A DNA stretch of 64,000 nt from Moritella sp. 5 (GTDB lineage: Bacteria; Pseudomonadota; Gammaproteobacteria; Enterobacterales; Moritellaceae), in the NCBI RefSeq assembly GCF_018219455.1, contig NZ_CP056122.1, forward strand, positions 1,674,001 to 1,738,000. The letters are read 5' to 3'. The notes under the pieces are model-generated. The model saw only the letters and a list, made by a program, of their open reading frames with translations. It was not told the origin of the DNA and ran no database searches. The stretch's first letter is position 1; each line of letters opens with the position of its first letter. A program made the position numbers and the translations under genes. Shown piece by piece: positions 19,170 through 28,382 of the stretch.

Positions 19170-19667
19170 ATGTCAAACGATGGCTCAGTTGCTCCAAAAG
19201 AGCGTATTAATATTAAGTATGTTCCACCTACTGGTGATGTAAGTGAAGAGGTTGAATTACCTTTGAGTATGGTTGTTATTGGTGACTTTTCTGCAAAAGC
19301 AGATGAAACACCAATTGAAGATCGTACATTAGTTAATATAGATAAAGATAACTTTAATGATGTACTTGCAGGCTATTCTCCAAATATTATAGTGAAAGTT
19401 GAGGATAGACTTAGTAAGGAAGACGCTCACCCAATGACGGTTGATCTTACTTTTAATAGTATCCAGGATTTCTCACCTGAATCGATAGCTGAAAGTGTAC
19501 CTGAATTAAAGAGCTTACTTGATTTAAGAGAAGCGTTGGTTGCTTTAAAAGGACCGCTTGGTAATGTACCTGCTTTTCGTAAGAAAATTGCATCAATTCT
19601 TCAAGATGAAGATTCTCGTAAGCTATTGTTAGAAGAACTAAATGTTGATAAAACGGAAGAAGGATAG
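19170..19667 (+). CDS. tssB: T6SS sheath small subunit TssB (VipA)
   Basis: This 165-residue protein pairs with TssC to build the contractile sheath. Its N-terminal KERINIKYVPPTGD, then ELPLSMVVIGDFS and the region LVNIDKDNFNDVLAGYSP, are diagnostic of TssB. The C-terminal helical half (SLLDLREALVALKGPLGN) matches the helix that binds TssC. GGA lies six bases before the ATG. It is eight bases from tssC. Confidence 0.97.
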   Translation: MSNDGSVAPKERINIKYVPPTGDVSEEVELPLSMVVIGDFSAKADETPIEDRTLVNIDKDNFNDVLAGYSPNIIVKVEDRLSKEDAHPMTVDLTFNSIQDFSPESIAESVPELKSLLDLREALVALKGPLGNVPAFRKKIASILQDEDSRKLLLEELNVDKTEEG

Positions 19668-19675
19668 GAGCTAGT

Positions 19676-21154
19676 ATGAGTTTAGATGCACAAACAGCAG
19701 AGCAAGACGTAAGTCTGGCTGAATCAGGTTCGTTACTTGACAGTATTTTAAATGAAACACGTTTAAAACCTACAGACGAAGGTTTTGATGTTGCTAAGCG
19801 TGGTGTTGAGGCATTTATTGCTGAACTACTCAGCCATAATGCTGTTGAAAAGGTTGAGCAATCACTAGTTGATTTAATGATCTCAGATATTGATGCTAAA
19901 TTATCATCACAAGTTGATGCCATTTTACATCATGAAGAAGTGCAAGCAATTGAATCAACTTGGCGTGGCCTTAAGTACCTTGTCGATCATACTAATTTCC
20001 GTGAAAATATTCAAATAGAGCTTATTTCAGCGAAAAAAAATGAAGTCTTAGACGATTTTGATGATGCACCTGAAGTCGTTAAGTCTGGTCTCTATAATCA
20101 AATTTATACACGTGAATATGGTCAATTTGGTGGTAAACCGGTTGGTGCTGTTATTTGTGACTACCAATTTAATTCGTCATCGCCTGATATCAAGTTACTT
20201 GAATATATGTCAAACGTCGGCGCTATGTCCCATGCCCCATTTATTTCATCTGTGTCAGCTAATTTCTTTGGTGTGGACAGTTATGAAGAATTGCCTGGGC
20301 TCAAAGATATTAAATCGGTATTTGAAGGTCCTAAATATTCTAAGTGGCGGGCTCTTCGTGATAGTGATGATTCGCGTTATTTAGGTTTGTGTGCGTCTCG
20401 ATTTATGTTACGTAGCCCGTATTCTGTGGAAGACAATCCTATTAAATCATTTGATTATAATGAAGTTGTTACAGGTAGCCATGACAGTTACTTATGGGGT
20501 AACTCAGCATACGCGATGGCATCTAAAATAGCAGACTCATTTGCTAAATACCGCTGGTGCCCAAATATTATCGGGCCGCAAAGTGGTGGTGCAGTATTTG
20601 ATTTACCTATTCATAACTTTGAATCGATGGGACAAATCGAAACTAAAATACCAACAGAGATTCTTATTTCTGATCGCCGTGAGTACGAATTAGCCGAGGA
20701 AGGTTTTATAGCATTAACTATGCGTAAAGGATCTGACAATGCATCATTTTTCTCTGCGAACTCAGTTCAAAAACCGAAGGTGTTTCCAAATACACCGGAA
20801 GGTAAAACATCTGAAATGAATTATAAATTAGGTACACAATTACCTTACATGTTCATTATTAACCGATTAGCGCACTATATTAAAGTTTTACAGCGTGAAC
20901 AGATTGGTTCGTGGAAAGAGCGCTCAGATTTAGAAATTGAACTAAACAAATGGATACGCCAATATGTTTCTGACCAAGAGAATCCGCCTTCAGAAGTGCG
21001 TGGTCGTCGTCCGTTAAGAGCGGCTAAGATCAACGTATCAGAAGTTGATGGCGATCCGGGTTGGTTTAGAGTTTCACTTTCGGTTCGACCTCATTTTAAA
21101 TATATGGGGGCGAGTTTTGATTTGTCTTTAGTTGGTAAATTAGACCAAATTTAA
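19676..21154 (+). CDS. tssC: T6SS sheath large subunit TssC (VipB)
   Basis: The 492-residue protein is of standard length, with strong family signatures: EVQAIESTWRGLKYLVDHT, PKYSKWRALRDSDDSRYLGL, PNIIGPQSGGAVFDLPIHNF, and a C-terminal WFRVSLSVRPHFKYMGASFD. It interlocks with TssB in the sheath, and its N-terminal helix is the ClpV recognition element when the sheath contracts. AGGAG precedes the ATG. It is in the operon with tssB and tssE. Confidence 0.98.
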   Translation: MSLDAQTAEQDVSLAESGSLLDSILNETRLKPTDEGFDVAKRGVEAFIAELLSHNAVEKVEQSLVDLMISDIDAKLSSQVDAILHHEEVQAIESTWRGLKYLVDHTNFRENIQIELISAKKNEVLDDFDDAPEVVKSGLYNQIYTREYGQFGGKPVGAVICDYQFNSSSPDIKLLEYMSNVGAMSHAPFISSVSANFFGVDSYEELPGLKDIKSVFEGPKYSKWRALRDSDDSRYLGLCASRFMLRSPYSVEDNPIKSFDYNEVVTGSHDSYLWGNSAYAMASKIADSFAKYRWCPNIIGPQSGGAVFDLPIHNFESMGQIETKIPTEILISDRREYELAEEGFIALTMRKGSDNASFFSANSVQKPKVFPNTPEGKTSEMNYKLGTQLPYMFIINRLAHYIKVLQREQIGSWKERSDLEIELNKWIRQYVSDQENPPSEVRGRRPLRAAKINVSEVDGDPGWFRVSLSVRPHFKYMGASFDLSLVGKLDQI

Positions 21155-21216
21155 GGTTTATTTACAGTGAATATTAAGCGGTGATCGTGTATCACTGCTT
21201 AATTATAAGATGGTTT

Positions 21217-21627
21217 ATGGAAAAAGGTTATAGATTGTTCGAACGTATTGAGTTAGGTGAAAGTAAAAATAGCTATGAAAAAGTGATATCGCAGAGGCAT
21301 TTAATCGAGTCTATTCATCAGCATCTTGCCGATTTACTTAATACTCATGCAGGTAATGCGATGACCTGTATTGATTATGGACTACCAGATTTTAACGACG
21401 TGTTATCTAACCATACTAATTTAGTATCAAACATTCGAAAAAATATCATATATACAATTAAAAAATTTGAACCTCGAATAAAATTTGTCGATGTGTTGTA
21501 TCGAGAGAGCAATGAGGATCCCCTACAGCTTAATTTTAGTATCTCTGGAGATATCTCTCATAATGGAATAAATATGCCATTATCGATAGATGTTCATATG
21601 GGAGTAAATGGACAATTTAACGTATGA
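21217..21627 (+). CDS. tssE: T6SS baseplate protein TssE (gp25-like)
   Basis: This small baseplate wedge protein is homologous to phage T4 gp25. From the ATG at 21217 (MEKGYRLFERIELGES) it has 136 residues, with the family's CIDYGLPDFNDV segment and IKKFEPRIKFVDV. An in-frame GTG at 21181 would add 12 hydrophobic residues not seen in TssE, so I prefer the ATG, although its ribosome site is weak. It lies between tssC and tssF. Confidence 0.9.
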   Translation: MEKGYRLFERIELGESKNSYEKVISQRHLIESIHQHLADLLNTHAGNAMTCIDYGLPDFNDVLSNHTNLVSNIRKNIIYTIKKFEPRIKFVDVLYRESNEDPLQLNFSISGDISHNGINMPLSIDVHMGVNGQFNV

Positions 21628-21639
21628 GTGGGCAATTAA

Positions 21640-23388
21640 ATGAGTAACTCTAGATATTTTCAAAGTGAACTAACTTATTTAAAAGAAGCGGGAAATGAAT
21701 TCTCTAAGCAACATCCTCAGCTAGCTAATTTCTTATCAGAAAGTACATACGATCCAGACGTTGAGCGATTGCTAGAAGGTTTTGCGTTTTTAACTGGACG
21801 TATTAGAGAAAAAATAGATGATGAATACCCAGAATTAACCCAATCTCTAATGACATTGTTATGGCCCCATTATACTCGCTCTATTCCTTCAATGTGTATT
21901 GCTCAGCTAACTCCGAACAGTGGCGGTGTCACAGAGAAAACACGTGTTGCCTCTGGTGTTGAAATGGCCAGTAAATTGGTTGATGGTACGAAATGCATTT
22001 TTAAAACTTGTTATAACGTTGATTTATATCCCATCCAAATAAATAGTGTTAAACAAGAAAATAGCCGTTCTAGTTCTGTCATTAGCCTCAACCTTAGCGT
22101 TGAAAATGATCTTGAACTTGCTCGCATTGGACTTGACACATTAAGGTTTTATTTAAATGGTGAACGTTATATCTCGATGAGCATATTTCTTTGGTTATTC
22201 CGTTATTTGGATTATATAGAGCTAGATACGGGAGATGGTAGCCGAAAGCGATTACCTGCTTCAATGATCAGTCCTGTTGGATACAGTGATGATGAAAGCT
22301 TATTGCCTTACGGTGAAAACTCGTTCGCGGGCTATCGATTATTACAAGAGTATTTTTCATTACCTGAAAAATTTATGTTTTTTGATCTTAATGGATTGGA
22401 TTGGCTAAAAGGTTTACCACAACGTAATACAGTTAAAATTTCCTTTGTTTTTTCCCGAGCCTTACCGCTAGATGTTGTGATAAAAGATAAGCATTTTAAA
22501 TTAAACTGCACACCGATTGTGAATCTATTCGATAAAGATGCTGATCCGATAAGGGTTGAGCATAAGCAAACTCAATATAAAGTTAGACCACAAAGTCTTA
22601 ATCAAGATCATTATGAGGTTTACTCGATTAATAATGTTGATAGTTGGGATAATAACGAACGAAAGCGTAAGCAGTTATTAGAGTTTGAGTCATTTGAGCA
22701 TCAGGTTAATACGTTTGAAAAGCAAGATTATTATAAGTCAAATGTTGCAGAAAGGGCCTCTGGGAGTGGTTTTGAGCGTTATATTTCTTTTTACACGCAC
22801 CAGAATGAAATAACTAATCTATCGAGCGAAACGGTGCTTATGAAGCTCACATGCAGTAATGCGAACCTCCCTGAGCGTTTAATTATTGGTGATATTACCT
22901 ATTCCACTCAAAATTCACCTGGGTATGCTTCATTTACCAATATATCAAAACCAACCGCGTCAGTTAGTCCAAATATAAACGGGGCATTACAGTGGCAGTT
23001 AATTTCAAATATGTCATTAAACTATTTATCACTTACGAATATTGATGCGTTAAAGGTTTTATTATCAACGTACGACTTTAATGCTAACAGCGATCGGCAA
23101 TCCCAACGTACCTCTCAGCAGAGGCTAGACGGGATAAAAAATATCTTCACGGTGCCAATCGAACGTATTTATAAGGGGGTATCCATACGGGGTATGAAGA
23201 TAAAAATGGATATGAACTCAAGTATGTTTACTAATGAAGGTGATATGTTCTTATTTGCTTCGGTACTTAATGAATTTATAAGGTTATATGCAAGTATTAA
23301 CTCATTCACTGAACTTGAAGTTGAAAATGTAGTGAATAACGAAGTTTATAATTGGTCTAGTAAAGTGGGGCAGCAACCGATTTTATGA
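21640..23388 (+). CDS. tssF: T6SS baseplate protein TssF (VasA)
   Basis: TssF is a baseplate wedge subunit that pairs with TssG. The 582-residue protein begins with the typical YFQSELTYLKEAGNEFSKQH and DPDVERLLEGFAFLTGRIR, then YPELTQSLMTLLWPHYTR. It ends VEVENVV..NWSS rather than with the usual longer tail, and its length is normal. Its stop overlaps the tssG start (ATGA). Confidence 0.96.
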   Translation: MSNSRYFQSELTYLKEAGNEFSKQHPQLANFLSESTYDPDVERLLEGFAFLTGRIREKIDDEYPELTQSLMTLLWPHYTRSIPSMCIAQLTPNSGGVTEKTRVASGVEMASKLVDGTKCIFKTCYNVDLYPIQINSVKQENSRSSSVISLNLSVENDLELARIGLDTLRFYLNGERYISMSIFLWLFRYLDYIELDTGDGSRKRLPASMISPVGYSDDESLLPYGENSFAGYRLLQEYFSLPEKFMFFDLNGLDWLKGLPQRNTVKISFVFSRALPLDVVIKDKHFKLNCTPIVNLFDKDADPIRVEHKQTQYKVRPQSLNQDHYEVYSINNVDSWDNNERKRKQLLEFESFEHQVNTFEKQDYYKSNVAERASGSGFERYISFYTHQNEITNLSSETVLMKLTCSNANLPERLIIGDITYSTQNSPGYASFTNISKPTASVSPNINGALQWQLISNMSLNYLSLTNIDALKVLLSTYDFNANSDRQSQRTSQQRLDGIKNIFTVPIERIYKGVSIRGMKIKMDMNSSMFTNEGDMFLFASVLNEFIRLYASINSFTELEVENVVNNEVYNWSSKVGQQPIL

Positions 23389-24380
23389 TGGATGATATAA
23401 TAAAAAATGCACATAATTACAGTTTCTTTTACTTAACTTCATTACTGGAAAAGAAGTTTGAAAGTCATCATGGCATTAAGTATAAAGGCGTAGGTGGTAA
23501 TCGGTATACTGTTGATGAATATATTCAGTTCTCTGTTTCACCTGAATTATCTTATCCCAAGAGTGATATAAATAATATAACAAGCTATCAATATGACGGT
23601 CGTAATTATGTTAATTTAGAAGTTAATTTCTTAGGTCTACATGGTAGCAGCTCACCATTGCCAAGCTCTTATGTGGAAAAATTAGCGGGTCGGGATGATG
23701 ACAACCCAGTAAGATATTTTCTTGATTTTTTTCATAATCGCTATTTATCGTTATTATATCAAACTTGGAAAAAATATCGACATCATGTGCAATATCAAAG
23801 CGGTGCTAACGATATGTTATCCAGTCACCTGTTCAATTTTATCGGTTTATCTGAATCGATATTACGCTGCAATGGTGTTAGTTTGGATAAGGCGAAGTTA
23901 TTATCTTATGTCGGACAATTATCGACTCGGACACGCTCTCCTAAGCTTGTATCTGGTATTATTGCTCACTGTTTTGGGTTAGATAATGTCAGTATTGAAG
24001 AATGGGTTTTTCGTCGAGTAAGTATTGCAGATAGTCAAGTTAACCACCTTAACAAATGTAATTGTGTATTGGGTCAGGATTTACATATAGGTAAAACAAT
24101 CGCAGATTTATCGGGAAAATTTAACTTATGCATTAATGAATTAGATTTTTCTCATTATTTAAAATTTTTACCAGGGCAGGAACTAAATATTGTTCTAAAA
24201 GAATTAATGAAATTTACTTTAATTGATCCTTTAGCTTGGGATATAAAAATAAAAGTCAATAATAATACCTTACCTAAAAATACACTCGGTGGTGGGGAGG
24301 GGAATACTTTGGGACAAACATGTTGGTTAGGAGTACCCCGTGATAATGATAATATTATTACTATCACGGGATCTTTCTAG
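23385..24380 (+). CDS. tssG: T6SS baseplate protein TssG (VasB)
   Basis: This 331-residue baseplate protein is the partner of TssF. It opens with SFFYLTSLLEKKF, has the conserved NFLGLHGSSSPLPSSYVEKL segment, FLDFFHNRYLSLLYQTWKKY and LGQDLHIGKTIADLSGKFN, and ends WLGVPRDNDNIITITGSF. All are TssG signatures. It is last in the kinase-tssA-B-C-E-F-G operon and converges on the Lrp-type gene 48 bases later. Confidence 0.95.
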   Translation: MMDDIIKNAHNYSFFYLTSLLEKKFESHHGIKYKGVGGNRYTVDEYIQFSVSPELSYPKSDINNITSYQYDGRNYVNLEVNFLGLHGSSSPLPSSYVEKLAGRDDDNPVRYFLDFFHNRYLSLLYQTWKKYRHHVQYQSGANDMLSSHLFNFIGLSESILRCNGVSLDKAKLLSYVGQLSTRTRSPKLVSGIIAHCFGLDNVSIEEWVFRRVSIADSQVNHLNKCNCVLGQDLHIGKTIADLSGKFNLCINELDFSHYLKFLPGQELNIVLKELMKFTLIDPLAWDIKIKVNNNTLPKNTLGGGEGNTLGQTCWLGVPRDNDNIITITGSF

Positions 24381-24428
24381 AAAATAGTTCAGATGCAGTT
24401 AAAATAGAGAGCGTTAATAGTTACTGCT

Positions 24429-24896
24429 TTATCGGTCTACGGTTTGATGCAATACAATCGATGTTTGTAATTTTTTAATACCTGTAATATTTTCAATGTT
24501 GTCACACAGAATATGAATGTGGTATAAAGTTGACGCTTCTAATCTTGCGATTATATCAAATTCGCCACCTGTTATACACGTGCTCCTGATTTCAGGGACT
24601 CCTTTTAATATTCTTGAGACTTCATTGCGTTGGCCATTAATACAGCTTATAAGTAAGTATGTAACCGCCAGCCTTTCTTTACTGTCGATTTGTAACTGAG
24701 CTGTGTAGCCCCTAATCATCCCTGACTTTTCTAAGCGATTTATTCTTTCAGAAACCGCTGTTCTTGATAAACCTATATTTCGAGATAAATTTGCTACCGA
24801 TTCACGACCATTTGATAATAAAATAGAAATTATTTTACGATCTAATTTGTCCAAATTCTCAATTGTTGTTTTTTCTGCTAAAATTGTAGCGTTCAT
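24429..24896 (-). CDS. Lrp/AsnC-family transcriptional regulator
   Basis: The 155-residue protein has an N-terminal winged helix-turn-helix (LDKLDRKIISILLSNGR, then LSRTAVSERINRLEKSG, about residues 17-66). A C-terminal RAM-type ligand/oligomerisation domain ends with the ITGGEFDIIARLEA and IKKLQTSIVLHQ segments. These are standard Lrp/AsnC features. It lies inside the T6SS cluster, between tssG and tssM, and is transcribed with tssM, 40 bases beyond its stop. It may adjust T6SS expression to amino-acid supply. The targets are unknown. Confidence 0.9.
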   Translation of the reverse strand: MNATILAEKTTIENLDKLDRKIISILLSNGRESVANLSRNIGLSRTAVSERINRLEKSGMIRGYTAQLQIDSKERLAVTYLLISCINGQRNEVSRILKGVPEIRSTCITGGEFDIIARLEASTLYHIHILCDNIENITGIKKLQTSIVLHQTVDR

Positions 24897-24936
24897 TGAA
24901 TTTCAATCCATTTAATTAGATTTGATTAAAATGTAA

Positions 24937-27900
24937 TTAATTAACTTTTTTTATTGTTTTTGGTAATTTAAAGTTAAATAATTCAGGAAGTGTAAATGGG
25001 TTATTAGGTGAGTCAGGTTGTATCATGACCTTAAGTTCACGCCCTGAAATTTTTATTTCGCTTGTGAACCCACCTTTTTCAGACATTATTATATTGCTAT
25101 CATCAAATAGACGGTATAAAGCCCATTGCCCGTTTTTGCTTAATATATGCTGTTTACCTTCTTTTGTTATGTCTTGAATTGTTAAGTTCACGGCAAAAGT
25201 TCCACTTTTCGGAGGCCAAACAAGCTCTCTGACTTTACTTGGGCCATGATAGTAATTTATAATTTGATCTGCAATATCAACTCTGGCTCTTATTACGCTA
25301 GAGTCTAAGTCTATGATTTTTATGTTAAATGGGACTTTGAATGAATTTGTCGTATGATCAATTAGTGTATCTCTGATGATGTTAAAGCTTTTAAGCTGTA
25401 CTATTAATGCTTGAGATAGCTGTAAATATTCTCCATCCACCCGTTTTTCTTGCCATAAGTTGGTATCATAAAATGCAGCTAAATATTGCGTTATGAAGCT
25501 ATCTAGGACACCACCATTTGCAAAGAAATTATCAAATTCTTCTAAGGAAATCTCTTTAGTTGCTTGTCGATTAAATGGATATCTATCGATACCAATTACT
25601 TCAAATTTACTGTAAACAGAACTTAGCCAAAGCTGTTCTACGCCTTTTGTGGCCTCTGTAAGCATCATTGCCCATGTTTGATTTACTATGTCTAACAACC
25701 AAGTTCTGATTGGCTCTGGTGATTTTTGTGCTATCTGTTTTAGTCTTATCAAAGGATCTGACTCGGTAATGGTCATTCTTTTTTTAGCTGCATGTAATGC
25801 AGCCATTTGCCGATTTGGTGAGTCTGTAATATCTTTCATGTAAGTTCTTACTTGACTTAGCGCTTTAAGTATTTCATCCCAAGGTGTTGGTGATTCATCT
25901 GTTTCACTTATTTGTAATCGGTTAATTAAGAAAAAGGCTTGCTCGACTCGAGCCATAAGTAAGTAGTCTGGTTTAAATGTTTTTTCTGCGATATCAGTTG
26001 TTTTTTCTAATGCCTTATTGATGAGTTTATTTTTTGAGTTAAGTCGTTCTAGCTCTTTTTTCGATGGTGATAGTTTGGTATTTGCGTAGAGCTGTCTCAA
26101 TACCGTCGTTAATGGTGAAGACGGTCCTGAGATTAGATCTATTGAATCAGTAAGATCTATAATATTACTGTATGGTTTTATTTTTAATTCACTTAGTGCA
26201 TGCCTCCATTTACTAATGTAGTCATCTGCATATTTTTTACGTACTTTAGCTTTAAATATATCTAATTCTTGCTCTGTTGGTTCAGTATTATTTGATAGAC
26301 CGAGTACCCAGTCATCTGCAATGATCTTCTCTGATAGCAGTTCAGTGTGCGGACGATAAAATGTACTAAATCCCGTTGATGTATAAATTTTGTTTATGGT
26401 AATTTGTTTTTTGTTCAAGCGAGGGTTGAACACATTATCAAAATCGAATCCGATGCTTCTGGCTATATCTAACGAGCCTAAATCAATATCATTAGCTTGT
26501 GATAGAATGTCAGAATACACCATGTCAACTTTTGATTTTGATAATAGATAGCGTCTTGTTGATCTAACCAAATCTAAATTAATAGTCACAGCAGGAAAAT
26601 CACTTTTAAAATATGTTGTTAAGTATCTTGATGACTTTTCGACATTATTTTGATTGGATATAATATCCGTTAATATTTTATTGGTCTGTTTATTTAAATA
26701 AGTGATATCTCTTTTATCTACTTGTTCTAGCATTAAATATGCTTTGAGTAACGCTAACGATTCGTTATAGTCATTTTGTTGTTGGCTAATTTCCTGCGTA
26801 TAAGCTTTTTCAATTATAGGGATGAGTATTTCATTCACATCAAGTATTAATTTCTGATAAGCGAGTTGTGTTGCTGCATCTAGCTGGCTTAGGTTTAATG
26901 ATGAAACCTCTTGCTCAAGGGCTTTGTTACTCGCTATCCAAGCGTCATATATTGGATCTATGTTAGCGATAGCTTTACTTAATTCTTTATTCAAATCTGA
27001 ACTGTGCTGTTGGCTTGAAAGTTCGTCACCGTTAGCTTCTAGCGATATCAAATTATTGATGACATTGATATTACTGATTAATGTTTCCTGTAGCATGTAG
27101 CCGGTTAAAATAACGATTAAAGTACAGCCTGAAAGAGTGAGATAACTATTCCGGGTTAACTTACGAAGATAAACTTTGTTTTCACCTGCGTAGTTTGCTT
27201 CAGGTAGGATTTGAGATTCGACCAAAAAACGAGAGAAATATGGTGTTTCATGTAATTGCATATGCTCAGATGCAATCATGGGTAAATTAAAATAATTGCT
27301 GCAACTCTTTGCTAATAAATTATATTTTCGTCCACCTTGTAACCCTGATGTGAAAAATAGGTTTCTGATATCAAGATTATAAATGCCTTGGTTTACTTGG
27401 CTTAATTGATTTACCAGACGCATGATTTCGTTTTTACAAAGCTCAAATTGTTTAGGAAATGAAATAATGGCCTTTTTTTCTTCAACATCATTGCATTGAG
27501 AGGCTGAATCTAATGCACTTTTTTCCATCGTTTTAACTATATTATTAAAGCTATCTCGATAAAAATCTGCCACTGCACCTTTCGCGTCTTTTAGCGGGAT
27601 GTTTAAAAATTCAAGATTTGATTTAAGAGGACTATGATTAATAAATTCATTAAATCCATTAAGTTTATCAATTTTAGTAATTATTATGTAAATAGGTAGT
27701 GCGCTATAAATTTTTTCTACAATATATTCTAAACGAGAAGATATTATATTCATCGTATAATCTAGATGATCATTTTCATGTACAATAATATGTTCTAAAT
27801 CCCAACATAATAAACAACCAGAAAACGGTTTTCTCGGGTTTGAACGTATTAATTGATTAATAAATACTTTCCAAAGTTCGCCATCATTCGCAGCGCTTTC

Positions 27901-28344
27901 TTGAAAAACAAGTCTGTGGTTAGGCTTTAAATAAATCGCACTATCAGATTCCATCCAAGTGAAAAAATCGTTAGATAATGTTTTTTTCTTGTCTAGTGGC
28001 TTTATCGAATTTGATGTTTCTAAAAACGTATATTTACCACTTGATTTATTTCCAAGAAGTAAGTAGAGGGGCTTTTTTTCTGAATTGTCCATTAAGTTTT
28101 TTAACGTATAGGTCAGTATCTCACTTTCTGTTTCAATGTGATTTATTTTAGATGATTTTCTGCGTTTATAAAATATAGAAATATTAAATGCTATATATAA
28201 ACCAATTATCATGGTGACCGGTAACATAAAAAATATTGAGGAACGGTCAATTCCCAGCCATAAACTTACTATTAATAATCCACAGATTGTTAGAATAGCA
28301 ATCAATGATGAAATAAATAATGGCTTCCTATAAAACTTTAACAT
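24937..28344 (-). CDS. tssM: T6SS membrane-complex protein TssM (IcmF/VasK)
   Basis: TssM spans the inner membrane and periplasm and, with TssJ and TssL, forms the trans-envelope channel. The 1135-residue protein has two N-terminal membrane helices (about 10-33 and 38-57), a cytoplasmic NTPase-like domain, a third helix at about 402-423, and a long periplasmic region ending in the IcmF C-terminal beta domain (KVRELVWPPKSGTFAVNL, GQWALYRLFDD). The Walker A position reads GNKSSGKY at about 97-104. Tyr replaces the usual Ser/Thr after GK, so ATP hydrolysis is doubtful, as in some other TssM proteins. It is downstream of the vasL-like gene in a minus-strand operon. Confidence 0.95.
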   Translation of the reverse strand: MLKFYRKPLFISSLIAILTICGLLIVSLWLGIDRSSIFFMLPVTMIIGLYIAFNISIFYKRRKSSKINHIETESEILTYTLKNLMDNSEKKPLYLLLGNKSSGKYTFLETSNSIKPLDKKKTLSNDFFTWMESDSAIYLKPNHRLVFQESAANDGELWKVFINQLIRSNPRKPFSGCLLCWDLEHIIVHENDHLDYTMNIISSRLEYIVEKIYSALPIYIIITKIDKLNGFNEFINHSPLKSNLEFLNIPLKDAKGAVADFYRDSFNNIVKTMEKSALDSASQCNDVEEKKAIISFPKQFELCKNEIMRLVNQLSQVNQGIYNLDIRNLFFTSGLQGGRKYNLLAKSCSNYFNLPMIASEHMQLHETPYFSRFLVESQILPEANYAGENKVYLRKLTRNSYLTLSGCTLIVILTGYMLQETLISNINVINNLISLEANGDELSSQQHSSDLNKELSKAIANIDPIYDAWIASNKALEQEVSSLNLSQLDAATQLAYQKLILDVNEILIPIIEKAYTQEISQQQNDYNESLALLKAYLMLEQVDKRDITYLNKQTNKILTDIISNQNNVEKSSRYLTTYFKSDFPAVTINLDLVRSTRRYLLSKSKVDMVYSDILSQANDIDLGSLDIARSIGFDFDNVFNPRLNKKQITINKIYTSTGFSTFYRPHTELLSEKIIADDWVLGLSNNTEPTEQELDIFKAKVRKKYADDYISKWRHALSELKIKPYSNIIDLTDSIDLISGPSSPLTTVLRQLYANTKLSPSKKELERLNSKNKLINKALEKTTDIAEKTFKPDYLLMARVEQAFFLINRLQISETDESPTPWDEILKALSQVRTYMKDITDSPNRQMAALHAAKKRMTITESDPLIRLKQIAQKSPEPIRTWLLDIVNQTWAMMLTEATKGVEQLWLSSVYSKFEVIGIDRYPFNRQATKEISLEEFDNFFANGGVLDSFITQYLAAFYDTNLWQEKRVDGEYLQLSQALIVQLKSFNIIRDTLIDHTTNSFKVPFNIKIIDLDSSVIRARVDIADQIINYYHGPSKVRELVWPPKSGTFAVNLTIQDITKEGKQHILSKNGQWALYRLFDDSNIIMSEKGGFTSEIKISGRELKVMIQPDSPNNPFTLPELFNFKLPKTIKKVN

Positions 28345-28382
28345 ACATTCCTTCTATTATTTTTAGTTTGGTTAAATAAACT

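Noticed and set aside
19453-19923. 156-codon open frame on the minus strand
   Set aside because: It lies antisense across tssB and tssC, both clear genes. Its protein has no recognisable features, so it is a shadow frame.
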